A stretch of DNA of 64,000 bases from Microbacteriaceae bacterium. GTDB taxonomy: Bacteria > Actinomycetota > Actinomycetes > Actinomycetales > Microbacteriaceae. The stretch spans positions 494,032 through 558,031 of the forward strand of contig JAIXWK010000002.1 of the NCBI GenBank assembly GCA_027491295.1, written 5' to 3'. The notes under the pieces were generated by a model, which saw nothing but the letters and a program-made list of their open reading frames with translations, had not been told where the DNA came from and did not search any database. The position numbers and the translations under genes were made by a program. Position 1 is the stretch's first letter; every line of letters begins with the position of its first letter. Positions 54,634 to 64,000 of this stretch are shown here, one piece after another.

Positions 54634-56237
54634 TGGCTACCAATCCTGCTGGTCGAAACTACAAAGAGCGCGACCAGGTAAAGATTCGCAGGGCACTCAT
54701 CTCAGTCTCTGACAAGACCGGACTTATCGAGCTAGCCAAAGGACTCAGCGCACAAGGCGTTCAGTTGGTCTCCACCGGCTCCACCGCAAAGCAGATTGCA
54801 GATGCTGGCCTAGCCGTAAAAGAAGTTTCCGAGGTGACTGGCTTCCCAGAGTCGCTAGATGGTCGCGTGAAGACCCTGCACCCAAAAATCCACGGTGGAA
54901 TTTTGGCGGATCTCAGACTGGATGAGCACGCTCAAGAACTTGCCAAGCTAGATATCGAAGCTTTTGAGTTGGTAGTTGTAAACCTCTACCCATTTGTTCA
55001 AACCGTCGCAGCCGGAGCAACAGGGGACGCTGCAGTTGAGCAGATTGACATCGGTGGTCCGGCGATGGTGCGAGCCGCAGCCAAGAACCACGCCAATGTC
55101 GCAATTGTCGTGAACCCAGATAATTACTCAAAAGTTTTAGAGGCCAACGCAAATGGTGGAACTTCTCTTGCTCTTCGCAGGGAGCTAGCCCAAGCAGCCT
55201 TTAGTCACACCGCGCAATACGACAGCGCGGTGGCAAATTGGATGCTTGGCGAGATAACTGGCGACAACAGTGGTTCTGATTTCGCCCAGCAGGTCAACTT
55301 CGGATTTGAACTAAAGAACGTGCTTCGCTACGGCGAGAACTCTCACCAGAAGGCAGCTTTGTATTCTGCCAATGCAGGACGGGCGGGCGTAGCACAGGCG
55401 AAGCTGCTCGGCGGCAAAGAGATGTCTTACAACAACTACGTTGATGTCGATGCAGCGCTGCGCGCAGCATACGACTTCACAGCGCCTGCGGTTGCGATTA
55501 TCAAGCACGCAAACCCCTGCGGTATTGCAGTAGGGCAAGCAGGTAGTGCGGATGCGATCGCCTCCGCACATGCCAGAGCTCATCAAACTGACCCGGTCTC
55601 TGCATTCGGCGGCGTGATTGCCGCTAACCGAGTTGTTACCGAGAAGATGGCGCTTCAGGTTGCGGAGATTTTCACCGAGGTGATTGCAGCACCGGGTTAT
55701 GAACCGGCTGCGCTTGAAGTTTTGAGTAAGAAAAAGAACTTGCGAATCTTGGAACTTGAGGCTGGCTATCTAAGACCTGCCCGAGAGATCAGGCAGTTAT
55801 CCGGAGGCGCACTGATTCAGGAATCTGATGGTTTCGAGAATCTTGACACCTCGAAGTGGCAGTTGGTTACCGGTGAGCCTGCCGATAAAGCACTTATGGC
55901 TGATTTGGAATTTGCCTGGCGAGCATCCCGCGCTGTGAAGTCAAATGCAATTTTGCTTGCAAAGTCACTGGCCGCAGTTGGCATTGGCATGGGCCAGGTC
56001 AACCGAGTGGATTCCTGTCGATTGGCAGTATCGAGAGCTGGAGACCGAGTTGTCGGTTCGGTAGCCGCATCGGATGCGTTCTTCCCGTTCGCAGACGGAC
56101 TGCAGGTACTTCTAGATGCAGGCGTTAGGGCAGTGGTTCAGCCCGGTGGTAGCGTCCGCGATGAAGAGGTAATTGAGGTAGCCAAGGCTGCCGGTGTCAC
56201 CATGTACTTCACCGCGGAACGCCACTTTTACCACTAG
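54633..56237 (+). CDS. purH: bifunctional AICAR formyltransferase/IMP cyclohydrolase
   Basis: Last two steps of IMP synthesis. 534 aa: N-terminal IMP cyclohydrolase ([45 protein letters not shown]) and C-terminal formyltransferase ([29 protein letters not shown] with catalytic Lys-His, [18 protein letters not shown]). Coupled to purN; a ~140-bp gap with a weak hairpin follows. Confidence 0.97.
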   Translation: MATNPAGRNYKERDQVKIRRALISVSDKTGLIELAKGLSAQGVQLVSTGSTAKQIADAGLAVKEVSEVTGFPESLDGRVKTLHPKIHGGILADLRLDEHAQELAKLDIEAFELVVVNLYPFVQTVAAGATGDAAVEQIDIGGPAMVRAAAKNHANVAIVVNPDNYSKVLEANANGGTSLALRRELAQAAFSHTAQYDSAVANWMLGEITGDNSGSDFAQQVNFGFELKNVLRYGENSHQKAALYSANAGRAGVAQAKLLGGKEMSYNNYVDVDAALRAAYDFTAPAVAIIKHANPCGIAVGQAGSADAIASAHARAHQTDPVSAFGGVIAANRVVTEKMALQVAEIFTEVIAAPGYEPAALEVLSKKKNLRILELEAGYLRPAREIRQLSGGALIQESDGFENLDTSKWQLVTGEPADKALMADLEFAWRASRAVKSNAILLAKSLAAVGIGMGQVNRVDSCRLAVSRAGDRVVGSVAASDAFFPFADGLQVLLDAGVRAVVQPGGSVRDEEVIEVAKAAGVTMYFTAERHFYH

Positions 56238-56261
56238 TTAGCGACAACCTCGGATTGGTGA

Positions 56262-56284
56262 CCGGCCTCTTTTGGTCGGGTTTG
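56262..56284 (+). terminator. possible purH terminator
   Basis: 6-bp stem CCGGCC-TCTTTT-GGTCGG with one G-U pair, followed by GTTTGT. A weak candidate in the gap between purH and the ABC exporter genes. Confidence 0.4.
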
Positions 56285-56378
56285 TAGCGGATCTGGTCAC
56301 GTTTTTGGGGACTAACGACCTGCTGTTTTTGGTTGGTGCTATTCTGAGTGGCTGCCCTAAGGGCGGCGGAAGAGACAA

Positions 56379-58151
56379 ATGCAACCCGAACTAAGTACGT
56401 TCAAAACGCTGTGGCGATTGGTGCCATTTGCTAAAAAGGCCCTACCCAGAATCATCTTGGGCATGGTGGCTGCAATTGGCGCTCACATGTTTGCACTCTC
56501 TATCCCGCAGTTTTTGCAAAATCTCGTCAACTCCTTGGTTGCCGGCGGCATCGATGCCCTAATTCCAGCGGTTGTGCTGATTCTGGCTCTGGGAATTGCC
56601 GAAGCGCTATTTGTGCTGCTTCGTCGCTGGTTGGTGTTGACCCCGGGCACATTCGTTGAAGCCGATATGCGAAATGCCCTTTACGCAAAACTTCAAGACC
56701 TCCCGGTTGCCTTCCACGATCGCTGGCCATCGGGTCAGCTGCTCTCCAGGGCAGTTGGCGACCTGAGCATGATCAGGCGTTGGTTGAGCTTTGGTTTGGT
56801 GCTTTTGGTTGCCAACTTGCTTACTTTGATTGTTGGACTGGTAATTCTCTTTAGCTTCAACTTCTGGCTGGGGTTGATCTTCTTTATTGCATCCCTGCCG
56901 ATTGTCGTTATTGGTTTCCGATTCGAGAAATCCTTTGGCGAAGTGGCTCGTCTCTCTCAAGACCAGTCCGGAGACCTAGCGACCCGAGTCGAGCAGGCTG
57001 TGCACGGCGTGAGGGTTCTGAAGGCGTTTGGTCGCGGAGGATTTGCGGCAGATCAGTTTGCAACCGATGCCAAGGCTCTATTAGGCACTGAAATCCGCAA
57101 AGCCAAGGCAGTTGCAAATATTTGGCTGTATTTGATCTTGCTTCCGGAATTTGCACTCGGACTTTCGCTATTTGCCGGTGTGCTCTTGGTTGCCGATGGT
57201 CAGATCACGGTTGGAACATTGGTGGCATTCGTTGCAACAGCGATGGTGCTGCGCTGGCCAACCGAGTCCTTGGGATTCCTTTTGGGCTTTACCCTGGAGG
57301 CAAAGTCCGCGGTTACCAGATTCTTTGAGGTCATTGACGAACCGGATCTGATTTCTGATCCTGAAAAGCCTAAAACAGTCGCCGAGCCCCGGGGCCTACT
57401 GGAATTCAAGGACGTCAGCTTCCGCTATCCAGACACGGCAGCGGATCAACCAGATCTAATCTCTAACTTCAGCCTCAGGCTAGAGCCCGGTCAATCGGTT
57501 GCACTTATTGGGCTAACCGGTTGCGGCAAGACCACACTGACTGCGTTGAGCACCAGACTCTATGAGGTCACCGGTGGTGCTGTCGAGATCGATGGCGTCG
57601 ACATTAGAGACATGACCCGCGGTGAGCTTCGAACCCTGATTGCCATGGCTTTCGAGGATGCAACCCTGTTCTCGTCCTCGGTTCGCGACAATGTTCTGCT
57701 TGGAAATCCAACCCAGAGCGAAGAGGATCTCAAGCAAGCTTTGGAAATTGCTCAAGCGCAATTTGTCTACGACCTGCCAGATGGCCTAGACACCAAGATC
57801 GGCGAAGAAGGACTATCGCTCTCCGGTGGTCAGCGCCAACGTCTAGCGCTTGCTAGAGCTGTTGCCGCTAAGCCAAGAATCCTGGTTTTGGATGACCCGC
57901 TGTCTGCACTTGATGTTGATACCGAAGCCATGGTTGAAGACGCCCTGCGCCATGTTCTGACCACCACGACCGCTTTGATTGTTGCTCACCGTCCATCGAC
58001 TGTGATGCTGGCGGACAAGGTAGCGCTGATGCACGAGGGCAAGGTTGTCGCCTTCGGAACCCACCAGGAACTTTTGAAAACCTCCGATCACTACAGGTAC
58101 GTAATCAGCTCGCTGGATGCGGCAGAAAAGGCCAGGGAGGTGAACCTATGA
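56379..58151 (+). CDS. ABC exporter half-transporter, degenerate-site subunit
   Basis: 590-aa type IV ABC half-exporter: six helices (about 20-310) then an ATPase domain. Walker [11 protein letters not shown]-loop [11 protein letters not shown] where Q is replaced, signature [16 protein letters not shown], Walker [12 protein letters not shown] in which the catalytic Glu is Asp, and switch IVAHRPST with His kept. The Asp points to the degenerate ATP site of a heterodimer. Stop overlaps the partner ATG by 4 nt. Substrate unknown (multidrug or lipid are both possible). ATG preceded by GGAAGAG. Confidence 0.93.
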   Translation: MQPELSTFKTLWRLVPFAKKALPRIILGMVAAIGAHMFALSIPQFLQNLVNSLVAGGIDALIPAVVLILALGIAEALFVLLRRWLVLTPGTFVEADMRNALYAKLQDLPVAFHDRWPSGQLLSRAVGDLSMIRRWLSFGLVLLVANLLTLIVGLVILFSFNFWLGLIFFIASLPIVVIGFRFEKSFGEVARLSQDQSGDLATRVEQAVHGVRVLKAFGRGGFAADQFATDAKALLGTEIRKAKAVANIWLYLILLPEFALGLSLFAGVLLVADGQITVGTLVAFVATAMVLRWPTESLGFLLGFTLEAKSAVTRFFEVIDEPDLISDPEKPKTVAEPRGLLEFKDVSFRYPDTAADQPDLISNFSLRLEPGQSVALIGLTGCGKTTLTALSTRLYEVTGGAVEIDGVDIRDMTRGELRTLIAMAFEDATLFSSSVRDNVLLGNPTQSEEDLKQALEIAQAQFVYDLPDGLDTKIGEEGLSLSGGQRQRLALARAVAAKPRILVLDDPLSALDVDTEAMVEDALRHVLTTTTALIVAHRPSTVMLADKVALMHEGKVVAFGTHQELLKTSDHYRYVISSLDAAEKAREVNL

Positions 58152-59953
58152 GCATGCGCGGAACCAACGATGAGGAGAAAACCGACCTCACAAAAGAAGA
58201 GTCTCGATATGTAAGAGCACGCTCTAGGGATCTACTCGGTTCGCTGCTCTTGCCAATTAGAGCAAGGGTAATTGCAGCGGTCTTCCTCGTAATCATTTCT
58301 ACTGCCCTGAGAGTTTCTGGCCCGGCGCTGATTGCGTTTGGTATCGACAGCGCTCTGCCTAAGGCCTTGGTCGGGGACTACACGCCAATCTCGCTGACAG
58401 TGTTTGTCTACCTCTCGGCAGCTGCCTTGACCGCGACACTGACCTACTTCTTCCTAATGGTGACCGCTCGCGCTTCTCAGGCAATGTTGTTCGACCTTCG
58501 AAACCGAGTGTTTGTTCACACCCAGAAACTTTCGGTCGAATTCCACGAGCGCTACACCGCGGGTCGAGTCATTGCCCGCCAAACCTCGGACCTTGAATCG
58601 ATTGGCGAATTGCTATCGGGTGGCCTGAGCGAACTTGTGGTTGGTGGAATGTTCATGCTCTTCACCGCTGGTGCGCTGTTCTTGCTTGATCCAGAGAGCT
58701 TCCTAATCTTGCTGGTTGCACTTATTCCGCTTGCGGTGCTGACCCGTTGGTTCCAGCTTGGAACCAACAAGGGCTATCGCCAGCAGCGAGTAGCCTCCTC
58801 GCGATTGATCCAGTACTTCGTTGAGACCATGACCGGTATTCGTGCGGTGAAGGCTTTCCGCAAGGAGAAGGCCAACGAGAACCACTTCGGTGGGCTGGTT
58901 GAGGACTATCGCGGACACAACGCCAGGCTGATCCAGCTCTTTGGTATCTACGACCCGGGTCTGATCCTCATCGGCAATGTCACCGTGGCCGCAATCTTGC
59001 TCTTCGGTGGATTCCGAGTTCTCGAGGGTTCTTTGGGTATCGGTGTGCTAACCGCTGCAATTTTGTATTCCAGAAGGTTTTTTGACCCGATGGAAGAAAT
59101 CGCGATGTTCTATAACTCCTATCAGTCGGCAGCCTCTGCACTGGAGAAGATTTCCGGTGTTCTGCAGGAGGAACCAACTGTTCCTGATCCTGAGAAGCCG
59201 GTTGTCCTCAAGGACGTGAAGGGCGAGGTTGCTTTCTCGGATGTGGAATTCAAATACGCCACCGGTTCAACGGTGCTGCATCCATTTAGCCTGACCATAC
59301 CCGCCGGTCAGACCGTGGCACTAGTCGGCACCACCGGTGCCGGTAAGTCGACACTCGCCAAACTCATCGCGCGTTTCTACGACCCTTCATCAGGATCGGT
59401 GAGCCTTGACGGAGTAAATCTTCGAGACATTTCAAATGCGTCTCTTAGACACGAAGTTGTCATGGTGACCCAGGAGGCCTACCTGTTCTCGGGATCGGTT
59501 GCCGAGAACATCCAACTTGGTAAGCCGGATGCCTCAATAGAAGAGGTCATTGCCGCAGCTCAAGCAGTAGGTGCTCACGAGTTCATCCTCTCGCTTCCCG
59601 ATGGCTATCAGACCGATGTGAATAAGCGAGGTGGCAGAGTTTCCTCTGGTCAGCGCCAGTTGATTTCCTTCGCAAGGGCGTTTTTGGCAAACCCAGCAGT
59701 CTTGATTTTGGATGAGGCAACCAGCTCGCTGGATATTCCATCTGAGCGCTTGGTTCAGCAGGGCCTAAAGACCCTGCTTCACAACCGCACCGCCGTGATC
59801 ATTGCTCACCGCCTATCAACGGTTTCAATCGCGCAGCGCGTGCTGGTGATGGAGCACGGTCGAGTAATCGAGGACGGCAGCCCAGAGCAGCTATCTCAAT
59901 CGGGCGGTAAGTTCGCGGCCCTCTACAAGGCCTGGCGAGACTCGCTGGTCTAG
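58148..59953 (+). CDS. ABC exporter half-transporter, catalytic subunit
   Basis: 601-aa partner of the preceding protein. A charged N-terminus precedes six helices; the ATPase domain has Walker [11 protein letters not shown]-loop [18 protein letters not shown], Walker [12 protein letters not shown] with the catalytic Glu, switch IIAHRLST, but a signature VSSGQRQL in place of LSGGQ. Together with the Asp in the partner this gives one canonical and one degenerate site, as in TM287/288. The stop shares CTAG with the convergent amylase gene. Confidence 0.93.
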   Translation: MSMRGTNDEEKTDLTKEESRYVRARSRDLLGSLLLPIRARVIAAVFLVIISTALRVSGPALIAFGIDSALPKALVGDYTPISLTVFVYLSAAALTATLTYFFLMVTARASQAMLFDLRNRVFVHTQKLSVEFHERYTAGRVIARQTSDLESIGELLSGGLSELVVGGMFMLFTAGALFLLDPESFLILLVALIPLAVLTRWFQLGTNKGYRQQRVASSRLIQYFVETMTGIRAVKAFRKEKANENHFGGLVEDYRGHNARLIQLFGIYDPGLILIGNVTVAAILLFGGFRVLEGSLGIGVLTAAILYSRRFFDPMEEIAMFYNSYQSAASALEKISGVLQEEPTVPDPEKPVVLKDVKGEVAFSDVEFKYATGSTVLHPFSLTIPAGQTVALVGTTGAGKSTLAKLIARFYDPSSGSVSLDGVNLRDISNASLRHEVVMVTQEAYLFSGSVAENIQLGKPDASIEEVIAAAQAVGAHEFILSLPDGYQTDVNKRGGRVSSGQRQLISFARAFLANPAVLILDEATSSLDIPSERLVQQGLKTLLHNRTAVIIAHRLSTVSIAQRVLVMEHGRVIEDGSPEQLSQSGGKFAALYKAWRDSLV

Positions 59954-61356
59954 CGCTTTATCAGCGCAATCGCCTGGTTTGCCGCTAGGTCAGTTTTCAC
60001 AACACCACCAGAGATTTCAAGCTCTTTGCCGGAGATGTAGTCGAGGTACTTGCCGTCGGCAAGGAGTGTTGTGATTTCCACTCCGCTTTGATCGACGGTG
60101 GTGACATTGACCGCAAAGAAGCCGATATCACCGCGTTCAAAACTCAAAACCGAATCACTGGCCTGCGGGTTGGTGAGCTTCTCTCCCGAGGTTTCATCGC
60201 GGAACTGAATCATTCCGTTGACCGAGTTCATACGGTGTTGACACAACCAGGTGCCAGCCTCGTGATTTGTGAAGTAGATAGCACTGGATTGAGCGCATTT
60301 AGCATCCAGCATCCGACCGTTCTCGTCTTTTGGAGCCCAGTCATAGCTATCGAAGGCAAACGAGCTGTAGAGCATTGGCTGTCCATAGTCCAAAGCGAGC
60401 ATCAAAGCGGTCGCCGCCTCAAACTGAGCGGGCTGGCTGTAGTTGATGGCCTGACCATTGCGCTCGGTGTCATGGTTGGAAACCATCACCACAGTCTGGT
60501 TTGAAGGCGTAACCCAAGGGGACTCGGTTGAAGTGTCAGGCAAAAAAGCAACCTGCTGGGTGAAAATCGAGGCCAGCTGGTAGGCAAGATCAAACCCGAA
60601 GATATCTCCAATGCCGAGGTAATCGGTTGGCTCGGCTTCCGGGGTGCCCGGAACTACCTCTTGGATGTATTTGATTGTCGCTGGAAGTTTCGCCTTGATG
60701 GCTTCCATGTCTGCCAGGGCAATGTGCTTGGCAGCATCGATGCGGAAGCCGGTGACACCAAGATCGACAAGGGATTGCAAATAGCCAACAATCTTGGCGC
60801 GAACACTGTCATCTTCGGTGCGCAGGTCGGCAAGGTTCAGGAGCTCACACTCCTGCACCTGGTCAACACTCGTCCAGTCGGCAATTTGACTATCCAGGGT
60901 CTGAGTGCAGGCGTGGAAATCGTCTCTGGTGTAAAGGTCGCCATACTCATACTTGGCATACTCGGTTCCGGCAGTGCCAACACCTTCGCTGCTACCGGTC
61001 ATGTGGTTGATTACCGCGTCAACATAAATCTCGACATTGCTATCGCCGCAGGTTTTTACCATTGCTTCAAATTCGCTCTGGGTTCCCAGTTGCGACTCAA
61101 GCTGATAGCTCACAGCTTGGTAGCCAACCCACCACTGCTCACCCTGAATGTGCTCCTGTGGAGGAGAGACCAAAACCCAATCGATGCCCTGGACGCCAAG
61201 GTACTCACACTCTTGGGCAATGGAATTGAAGTTCCACAAAAACATCTGCACACCAACCTGATCCTCGAACCGGTCAGAGTCGGCATTTGGGCTGCAACCA
61301 GCAAGCGCTAAAACGCTAATCAGAGCGATGGTGAGTTGCTTCAAAGTAAATCTCAT
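59950..61356 (-). CDS. GH13 alpha-amylase family lipoprotein
   Basis: Surface-anchored glycoside hydrolase acting on alpha-1,4-glucans. 468 aa with lipoprotein signal (lipobox LAGC, Cys about 21). The four GH13 regions are visible: [16 protein letters not shown] (nucleophile Asp), YIQEVV (acid/base Glu) and VSNHDTERN (transition-state Asp). [16 protein letters not shown] near the N-terminus is close to secreted alpha-amylases such as those of Streptomyces. No starch-binding module follows. ATG has TAGCAT 6 nt upstream. Stands alone, convergent with the ABC exporter. Confidence 0.94.
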   Translation of the reverse strand: MRFTLKQLTIALISVLALAGCSPNADSDRFEDQVGVQMFLWNFNSIAQECEYLGVQGIDWVLVSPPQEHIQGEQWWVGYQAVSYQLESQLGTQSEFEAMVKTCGDSNVEIYVDAVINHMTGSSEGVGTAGTEYAKYEYGDLYTRDDFHACTQTLDSQIADWTSVDQVQECELLNLADLRTEDDSVRAKIVGYLQSLVDLGVTGFRIDAAKHIALADMEAIKAKLPATIKYIQEVVPGTPEAEPTDYLGIGDIFGFDLAYQLASIFTQQVAFLPDTSTESPWVTPSNQTVVMVSNHDTERNGQAINYSQPAQFEAATALMLALDYGQPMLYSSFAFDSYDWAPKDENGRMLDAKCAQSSAIYFTNHEAGTWLCQHRMNSVNGMIQFRDETSGEKLTNPQASDSVLSFERGDIGFFAVNVTTVDQSGVEITTLLADGKYLDYISGKELEISGGVVKTDLAANQAIALIKR

Positions 61357-61362
61357 GGGGCC

Positions 61363-61368
61363 ATGCTA
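61363..61368 (-). promoter_or_regulatory. leaderless -10 box TAGCAT for the amylase
   Basis: Minus-strand TAGCAT-N6-ATG; no ribosome-binding site is present between box and start codon. Confidence 0.5.
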
Positions 61369-61426
61369 ACCGATAGGCTTACTCAGGCTAATTCGCGCAT
61401 TCAGCGCAGGTTTATCAGGAGAAAAA

Positions 61427-62644
61427 TTGAGCAAAATTAAGGTGATTGGCAAGGTCGTTGAGCTTGACGGCGACGAGATGACTCGCATCATTTGGCAGGA
61501 CATCAAGGACCACCTAATCCTTCCGTTTCTAGACGTTGATCTTGAGTACTATGACCTATCGGTCGAGAACCGCGACGCTACCGACGACCAGGTGACCATC
61601 GATGCAGCGCACGCTATTCGCGAGCACGGTGTTGGCGTGAAGTGCGCAACCATCACCCCTGATGAGGCACGCGTTACCGAGTTCAAGCTAAAGAAGATGT
61701 GGAAGAGCCCTAACGGCACCATCCGTAACATCCTCGACGGCGTTGTTTTCCGCGAGCCAATCATCATCTCGAACGTGCCACGTTTGGTGCCGGGCTGGAC
61801 CAAGCCAATCATCATTGGCCGTCACGCTCACGGTGACCAGTACAAGGCAACTGACTTCAAGGTTCCGGGCAAGGGCCGCGTAACCATCACGTGGACCCCA
61901 GCTGATGGTTCAGAGCCACAGACCATGACCGTTGCGGACTACCCAGAAAACGGTGGCGTTGCAATGGGTATGTACAACTACATGGACTCGATCCGTGACT
62001 TTGCTCGCGCATCGTTCAATTACGGTCTGTCTCGCAACTACCCGGTTTACCTCTCCACCAAGAACACCATCTTGAAGGCATACGACGGCGCGTTCAAAGA
62101 CGCTTTCGAAGAGGTCTTCCAGGCTGAGTACGCAGCCAAGTTTGAGGCAGCCGGCATCACCTATGAGCACCGCCTAATCGACGACATGGTCGCGGCTGCG
62201 CTCAAGTGGGAGGGTGGCTACGTTTGGGCCTGTAAGAACTACGACGGTGACGTGCAGTCTGACACCGTGGCTCAGGGTTTTGGCTCACTTGGCCTTATGA
62301 CTTCGGTGCTAACCACCCCAGATGGCAAGACCGCATTGGCAGAGGCTGCCCACGGCACCGTGACTCGTCACTACCGCCAGTGGCAGAAGGGCGAGAAGAC
62401 CTCGACCAACCCAATCGCGTCGATCTTTGCCTGGACCAGAGGCCTTATGCACCGCGCCAAGCTAGACGGCACCCCTGAGGTTCACGAATTTGCCGAAACC
62501 CTAGAGGACGTCATTATCAAGACTGTTGAGGCCGGTCACATGACCAAGGACCTTGCAGCTTTGGTTGGCAAGCAGCAGGCTTGGCAGACCACCGAGGAGT
62601 TCATGGCTACCTTGGCTCAGAACCTTAAGGCCAGAATCGGTTAA
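61427..62644 (+). CDS. icd: isocitrate dehydrogenase (NADP+), homodimeric type
   Basis: Oxidative decarboxylation of isocitrate to 2-oxoglutarate. 405 aa, TTG start with CAGGAG upstream. The sequence is of the dimeric eukaryote-like type ([58 protein letters not shown]), not the ~740-aa monomeric form of Corynebacterium and Streptomyces. The NADP-type pocket motif [12 protein letters not shown] is complete. Followed by a strong terminator. Confidence 0.97.
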   Translation: MSKIKVIGKVVELDGDEMTRIIWQDIKDHLILPFLDVDLEYYDLSVENRDATDDQVTIDAAHAIREHGVGVKCATITPDEARVTEFKLKKMWKSPNGTIRNILDGVVFREPIIISNVPRLVPGWTKPIIIGRHAHGDQYKATDFKVPGKGRVTITWTPADGSEPQTMTVADYPENGGVAMGMYNYMDSIRDFARASFNYGLSRNYPVYLSTKNTILKAYDGAFKDAFEEVFQAEYAAKFEAAGITYEHRLIDDMVAAALKWEGGYVWACKNYDGDVQSDTVAQGFGSLGLMTSVLTTPDGKTALAEAAHGTVTRHYRQWQKGEKTSTNPIASIFAWTRGLMHRAKLDGTPEVHEFAETLEDVIIKTVEAGHMTKDLAALVGKQQAWQTTEEFMATLAQNLKARIG

Positions 62645-62659
62645 TCGATAAGGCTGTGG

Positions 62660-62699
62660 AAAACCCCCTGCAAGAAATTGCTGGGGGTTTTACTTTTTT
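62660..62699 (+). terminator. intrinsic terminator of icd
   Basis: AAAACCCCC-T-GCAA-GAAA-TTGC-T-GGGGGTTTT: 13 base pairs around one T-T mismatch with a GAAA loop, then TACTTTTTT. The T-rich tail includes TACTTT, the presumed -10 of the next gene. Confidence 0.92.
62691..62696 (+). promoter_or_regulatory. leaderless -10 box TACTTT overlapping the icd terminator tail
   Basis: TACTTT-N6-ATG before the surface protein gene; no Shine-Dalgarno. The terminator T tract and the promoter element share bases. Confidence 0.45.
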
Positions 62700-62702
62700 G
62701 CC

Positions 62703-63608
62703 ATGGCTAATCAAATACGAATCTTGCTGGTATCCGCACTAATTGGACTTACTGCGCTCCCAGCGGGGGCAACTGGAGACCGAGCTCCAGCGGTGATGGG
62801 ATCATTCGCAGAACAGGTGTCACTCAAAACGACGCGGTTTATCTTGATGTTTGATGCACCAATCGAAAACCTGACCGGTGATGACTTTCGAATAACCGCT
62901 GGCTGCTCTTTCGGCTATTTAGAGGTGCAAGATGCCACCGCACAGGTTGAGCTTCTGGATTGCCCTTCGGGGTTGGTAGAACTGGTGCTCCTGGCTAACA
63001 CAGTTGGATCAAGCACCCTAGGGCCATCGCAGAACCACGTTGTCGGCATCGAAATCGTTGCCACAGTTCCAAGCGTGCCAACTCCGACACCAAGCCCAAC
63101 TGCACCACCAACCTCGAGTCCAGAACCAACTCCACCACCAATCCCAACTCCACCACCAATCGCGAATCCAGAACCAGTTCCAAATCCAGAACCAGTCCAG
63201 GTTCCACCAGCTATAACTGAGTTGCCAACAACCTCGTCTGAGGTTCAGCAGTCGTCGAGCCCATCGGTTTCGGATTCGGCAGTGGCGACTATTTCCGAAT
63301 CGGTAGCCGTCGAATGGGATACGGAGCTAGTTGTGGTGACAGTCACTCCGCCTGCCAGTAGCGAACCAGAAGAGACTGCTTTGAACCAAGAATCTTTAAT
63401 TGCAGCCCTTCAAGAAGAGGACGATAAACAACAGGAGGTATCCCTGAAGCCGGTGGAGGTGCCTTCGGAGGAAGTGGTTATCGAGTCGGTCGCCGGAGAG
63501 GAGCTCGAATTCGATCAAACCAGAGGTTCGCAATGGATCTGGTTTATTGGTTTGGGGTCGCTGACCCTTCTTACCATCGGATTAGTAAGGCGATTTAGCG
63601 GAAGATAA
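62703..63608 (+). CDS. secreted Ig-like/proline-rich surface protein with C-terminal anchor
   Basis: 301 aa. Signal peptide (hydrophobic 7-20, cleavage near AGA at ~23), an Ig-like domain of about 95 residues resembling actinobacterial Big-type repeats (FILMFDAPIENLTGDDFRI, two Cys in AGCSF and LLDCPSG, ending VVGIEIVA), a Pro/Thr/Ser linker from ~121 with short tandem repeats, an acidic region, and a C-terminal membrane helix (WIWFIGLGSLTLLTIGLV) followed by RRFSGR. There is no LPxTG motif, so anchoring is by the helix. Likely a surface or adhesion stalk protein; function unknown. Confidence 0.82.
   Translation: MANQIRILLVSALIGLTALPAGATGDRAPAVMGSFAEQVSLKTTRFILMFDAPIENLTGDDFRITAGCSFGYLEVQDATAQVELLDCPSGLVELVLLANTVGSSTLGPSQNHVVGIEIVATVPSVPTPTPSPTAPPTSSPEPTPPPIPTPPPIANPEPVPNPEPVQVPPAITELPTTSSEVQQSSSPSVSDSAVATISESVAVEWDTELVVVTVTPPASSEPEETALNQESLIAALQEEDDKQQEVSLKPVEVPSEEVVIESVAGEELEFDQTRGSQWIWFIGLGSLTLLTIGLVRRFSGR
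63126..63161 (+). repeat. 18-bp tandem repeat in the Pro-rich linker
   Basis: CCAACTCCACCACCAATC occurs twice head to tail without mismatch (63126-63143 and 63144-63161), followed by a further imperfect duplication of AATCCAGAACCAGT. In-frame units, so copy-number change would only alter linker length. Confidence 0.8.
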
Positions 63609-64000
63609 TGGTGCGCTGGCCATCCAGCAGGACACGGTGTTCCGCGAACCACTTGACCGCCTGAGTCAAAGTCTTTGACTCAGCATCCTGACCAATCTCG
63701 ACCAAGTGCTGTTTGGAATCGGAGTGCTCAACGCGAGTGACGTTTTGTTCGATTATTGGACCCTCATCGAGATCCTCGGTCACAAAGTGAGCGGTCGCTC
63801 CAATCAGTTTCACGCCGCGGGCGTGAGCCTGGGCATAAGGGTTTGCACCCTTGAAGCCAGGTAGGAAGCTGTGGTGAATGTTGATGATTCGGCCGGCAAA
63901 GTCCTTGCAGAACTCAGGGGAGAGGATTTGCATGTAGCGGGCTAAAACAATTAGCTCAATGCCCTGCTCGGCAATCAACTGGCGAAGGTGATTCTCGAAG
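63595..64000 (-). CDS. purU: formyltetrahydrofolate deformylase (5' part outside window)
   Basis: Hydrolyses 10-formyl-THF to formate and THF, feeding one-carbon and purine metabolism. Only the C-terminal ~135 residues are in the window; the frame stays open to base 64000 (FENHLRQLIAEQG upstream of the listed Met). VLARYMQILSPEF, catalytic Asn-His in INIHHSFLPGFKGANPY, and Asp in VTEDLDEGPIIEQ are diagnostic for PurU over PurN. It overlaps the convergent surface protein gene by 14 bp. Confidence 0.94.
   Translation of the reverse strand, partial: FENHLRQLIAEQGIELIVLARYMQILSPEFCKDFAGRIINIHHSFLPGFKGANPYAQAHARGVKLIGATAHFVTEDLDEGPIIEQNVTRVEHSDSKQHLVEIGQDAESKTLTQAVKWFAEHRVLLDGQRTIIFR

Noticed and set aside
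60661-61311. 216-aa plus-strand ORF, and another at 60088-60504
   Set aside because: Both lie fully antisense to the GH13 amylase, whose four catalytic motifs are intact; no ribosome-binding site or recognisable domain.
63126-63200. CRISPR-like short repeats
   Set aside because: Repeats are contiguous, in frame and encode Pro-rich linker; there are no spacers.

Overview
The window is ordinary chromosomal DNA of an actinobacterium, most likely a small-genome member of Microbacteriaceae (Rhodoluna/Aquiluna-like). That placement is inferred from the gene order (rplM-rpsI-glmM-coaA-glmS-acpS-alr-tsaE-tsaB-rimI/tsaD; sucCD-perM-purNH; guaB-guaB3-SURF1), the moderate GC by eye, dense packing with many 1-4 nt overlaps, and Ala/Lys-rich tails on ribosomal proteins. 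I see no tRNA, rRNA, insertion sequence, prophage or CRISPR array.

Layout. (1) 1-5400: end of an aminobutyraldehyde-type dehydrogenase, a convergent PLP decarboxylase, a histidine kinase/response regulator pair, and a divergent secreted heptad-repeat protein with a PhoP-like box in front of it. (2) 5400-23180: the S10-spc-alpha ribosomal superoperon (rpsJ to secY-adk-map, infA-rpmJ-rpsM-rpsK-rpoA-rplQ), then truA and rplM-rpsI. (3) 23190-31750: cell wall precursor and tRNA t6A genes (glmM, coaA, glmS, acpS, alr, tsaE, tsaB and a rimI-tsaD fusion) and a small membrane protein. (4) 31750-34320: a methyltransferase, a lone groES with CIRCE operators, and rarD. (5) 34560-40000: a branched-chain amino acid-type ABC transporter, with its binding protein convergent to livH-M-G-F. 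(6) 40200-50660: guaB, guaB3, SURF1, ptsH, ptsI, DUF3817, guaA, a glycerophosphodiesterase and pcrA. (7) 50720-56240: sucCD, perM, purN, purH. (8) 56380-64000: a heterodimeric ABC exporter, a lipoprotein alpha-amylase, icd, a surface-anchored Ig-like/proline-rich protein, and the end of purU.

The genes cover translation and secretion (ribosomal proteins, SecY, Map, IF-1, RpoA), purine synthesis (guaA, guaB, guaB3, purN, purH, purU), the TCA cycle (sucCD, icd), peptidoglycan precursors (glmM, glmS, alr) and solute uptake (Liv transporter, general PTS proteins).

No wholly new multi-gene system stands out. The points most worth a second look are: the two-component system facing a secreted protein built on [FY][KR]xxM heptads with a PhoP-type box between them; a structured leader in front of livH; a LivH permease with an extracellular N-terminal beta domain; the rimI-tsaD fusion; a terminator-like hairpin inside the first codons of truA; and a coherent set of leaderless promoters (TANNNT 6-7 nt before the start codon) in front of ten genes.
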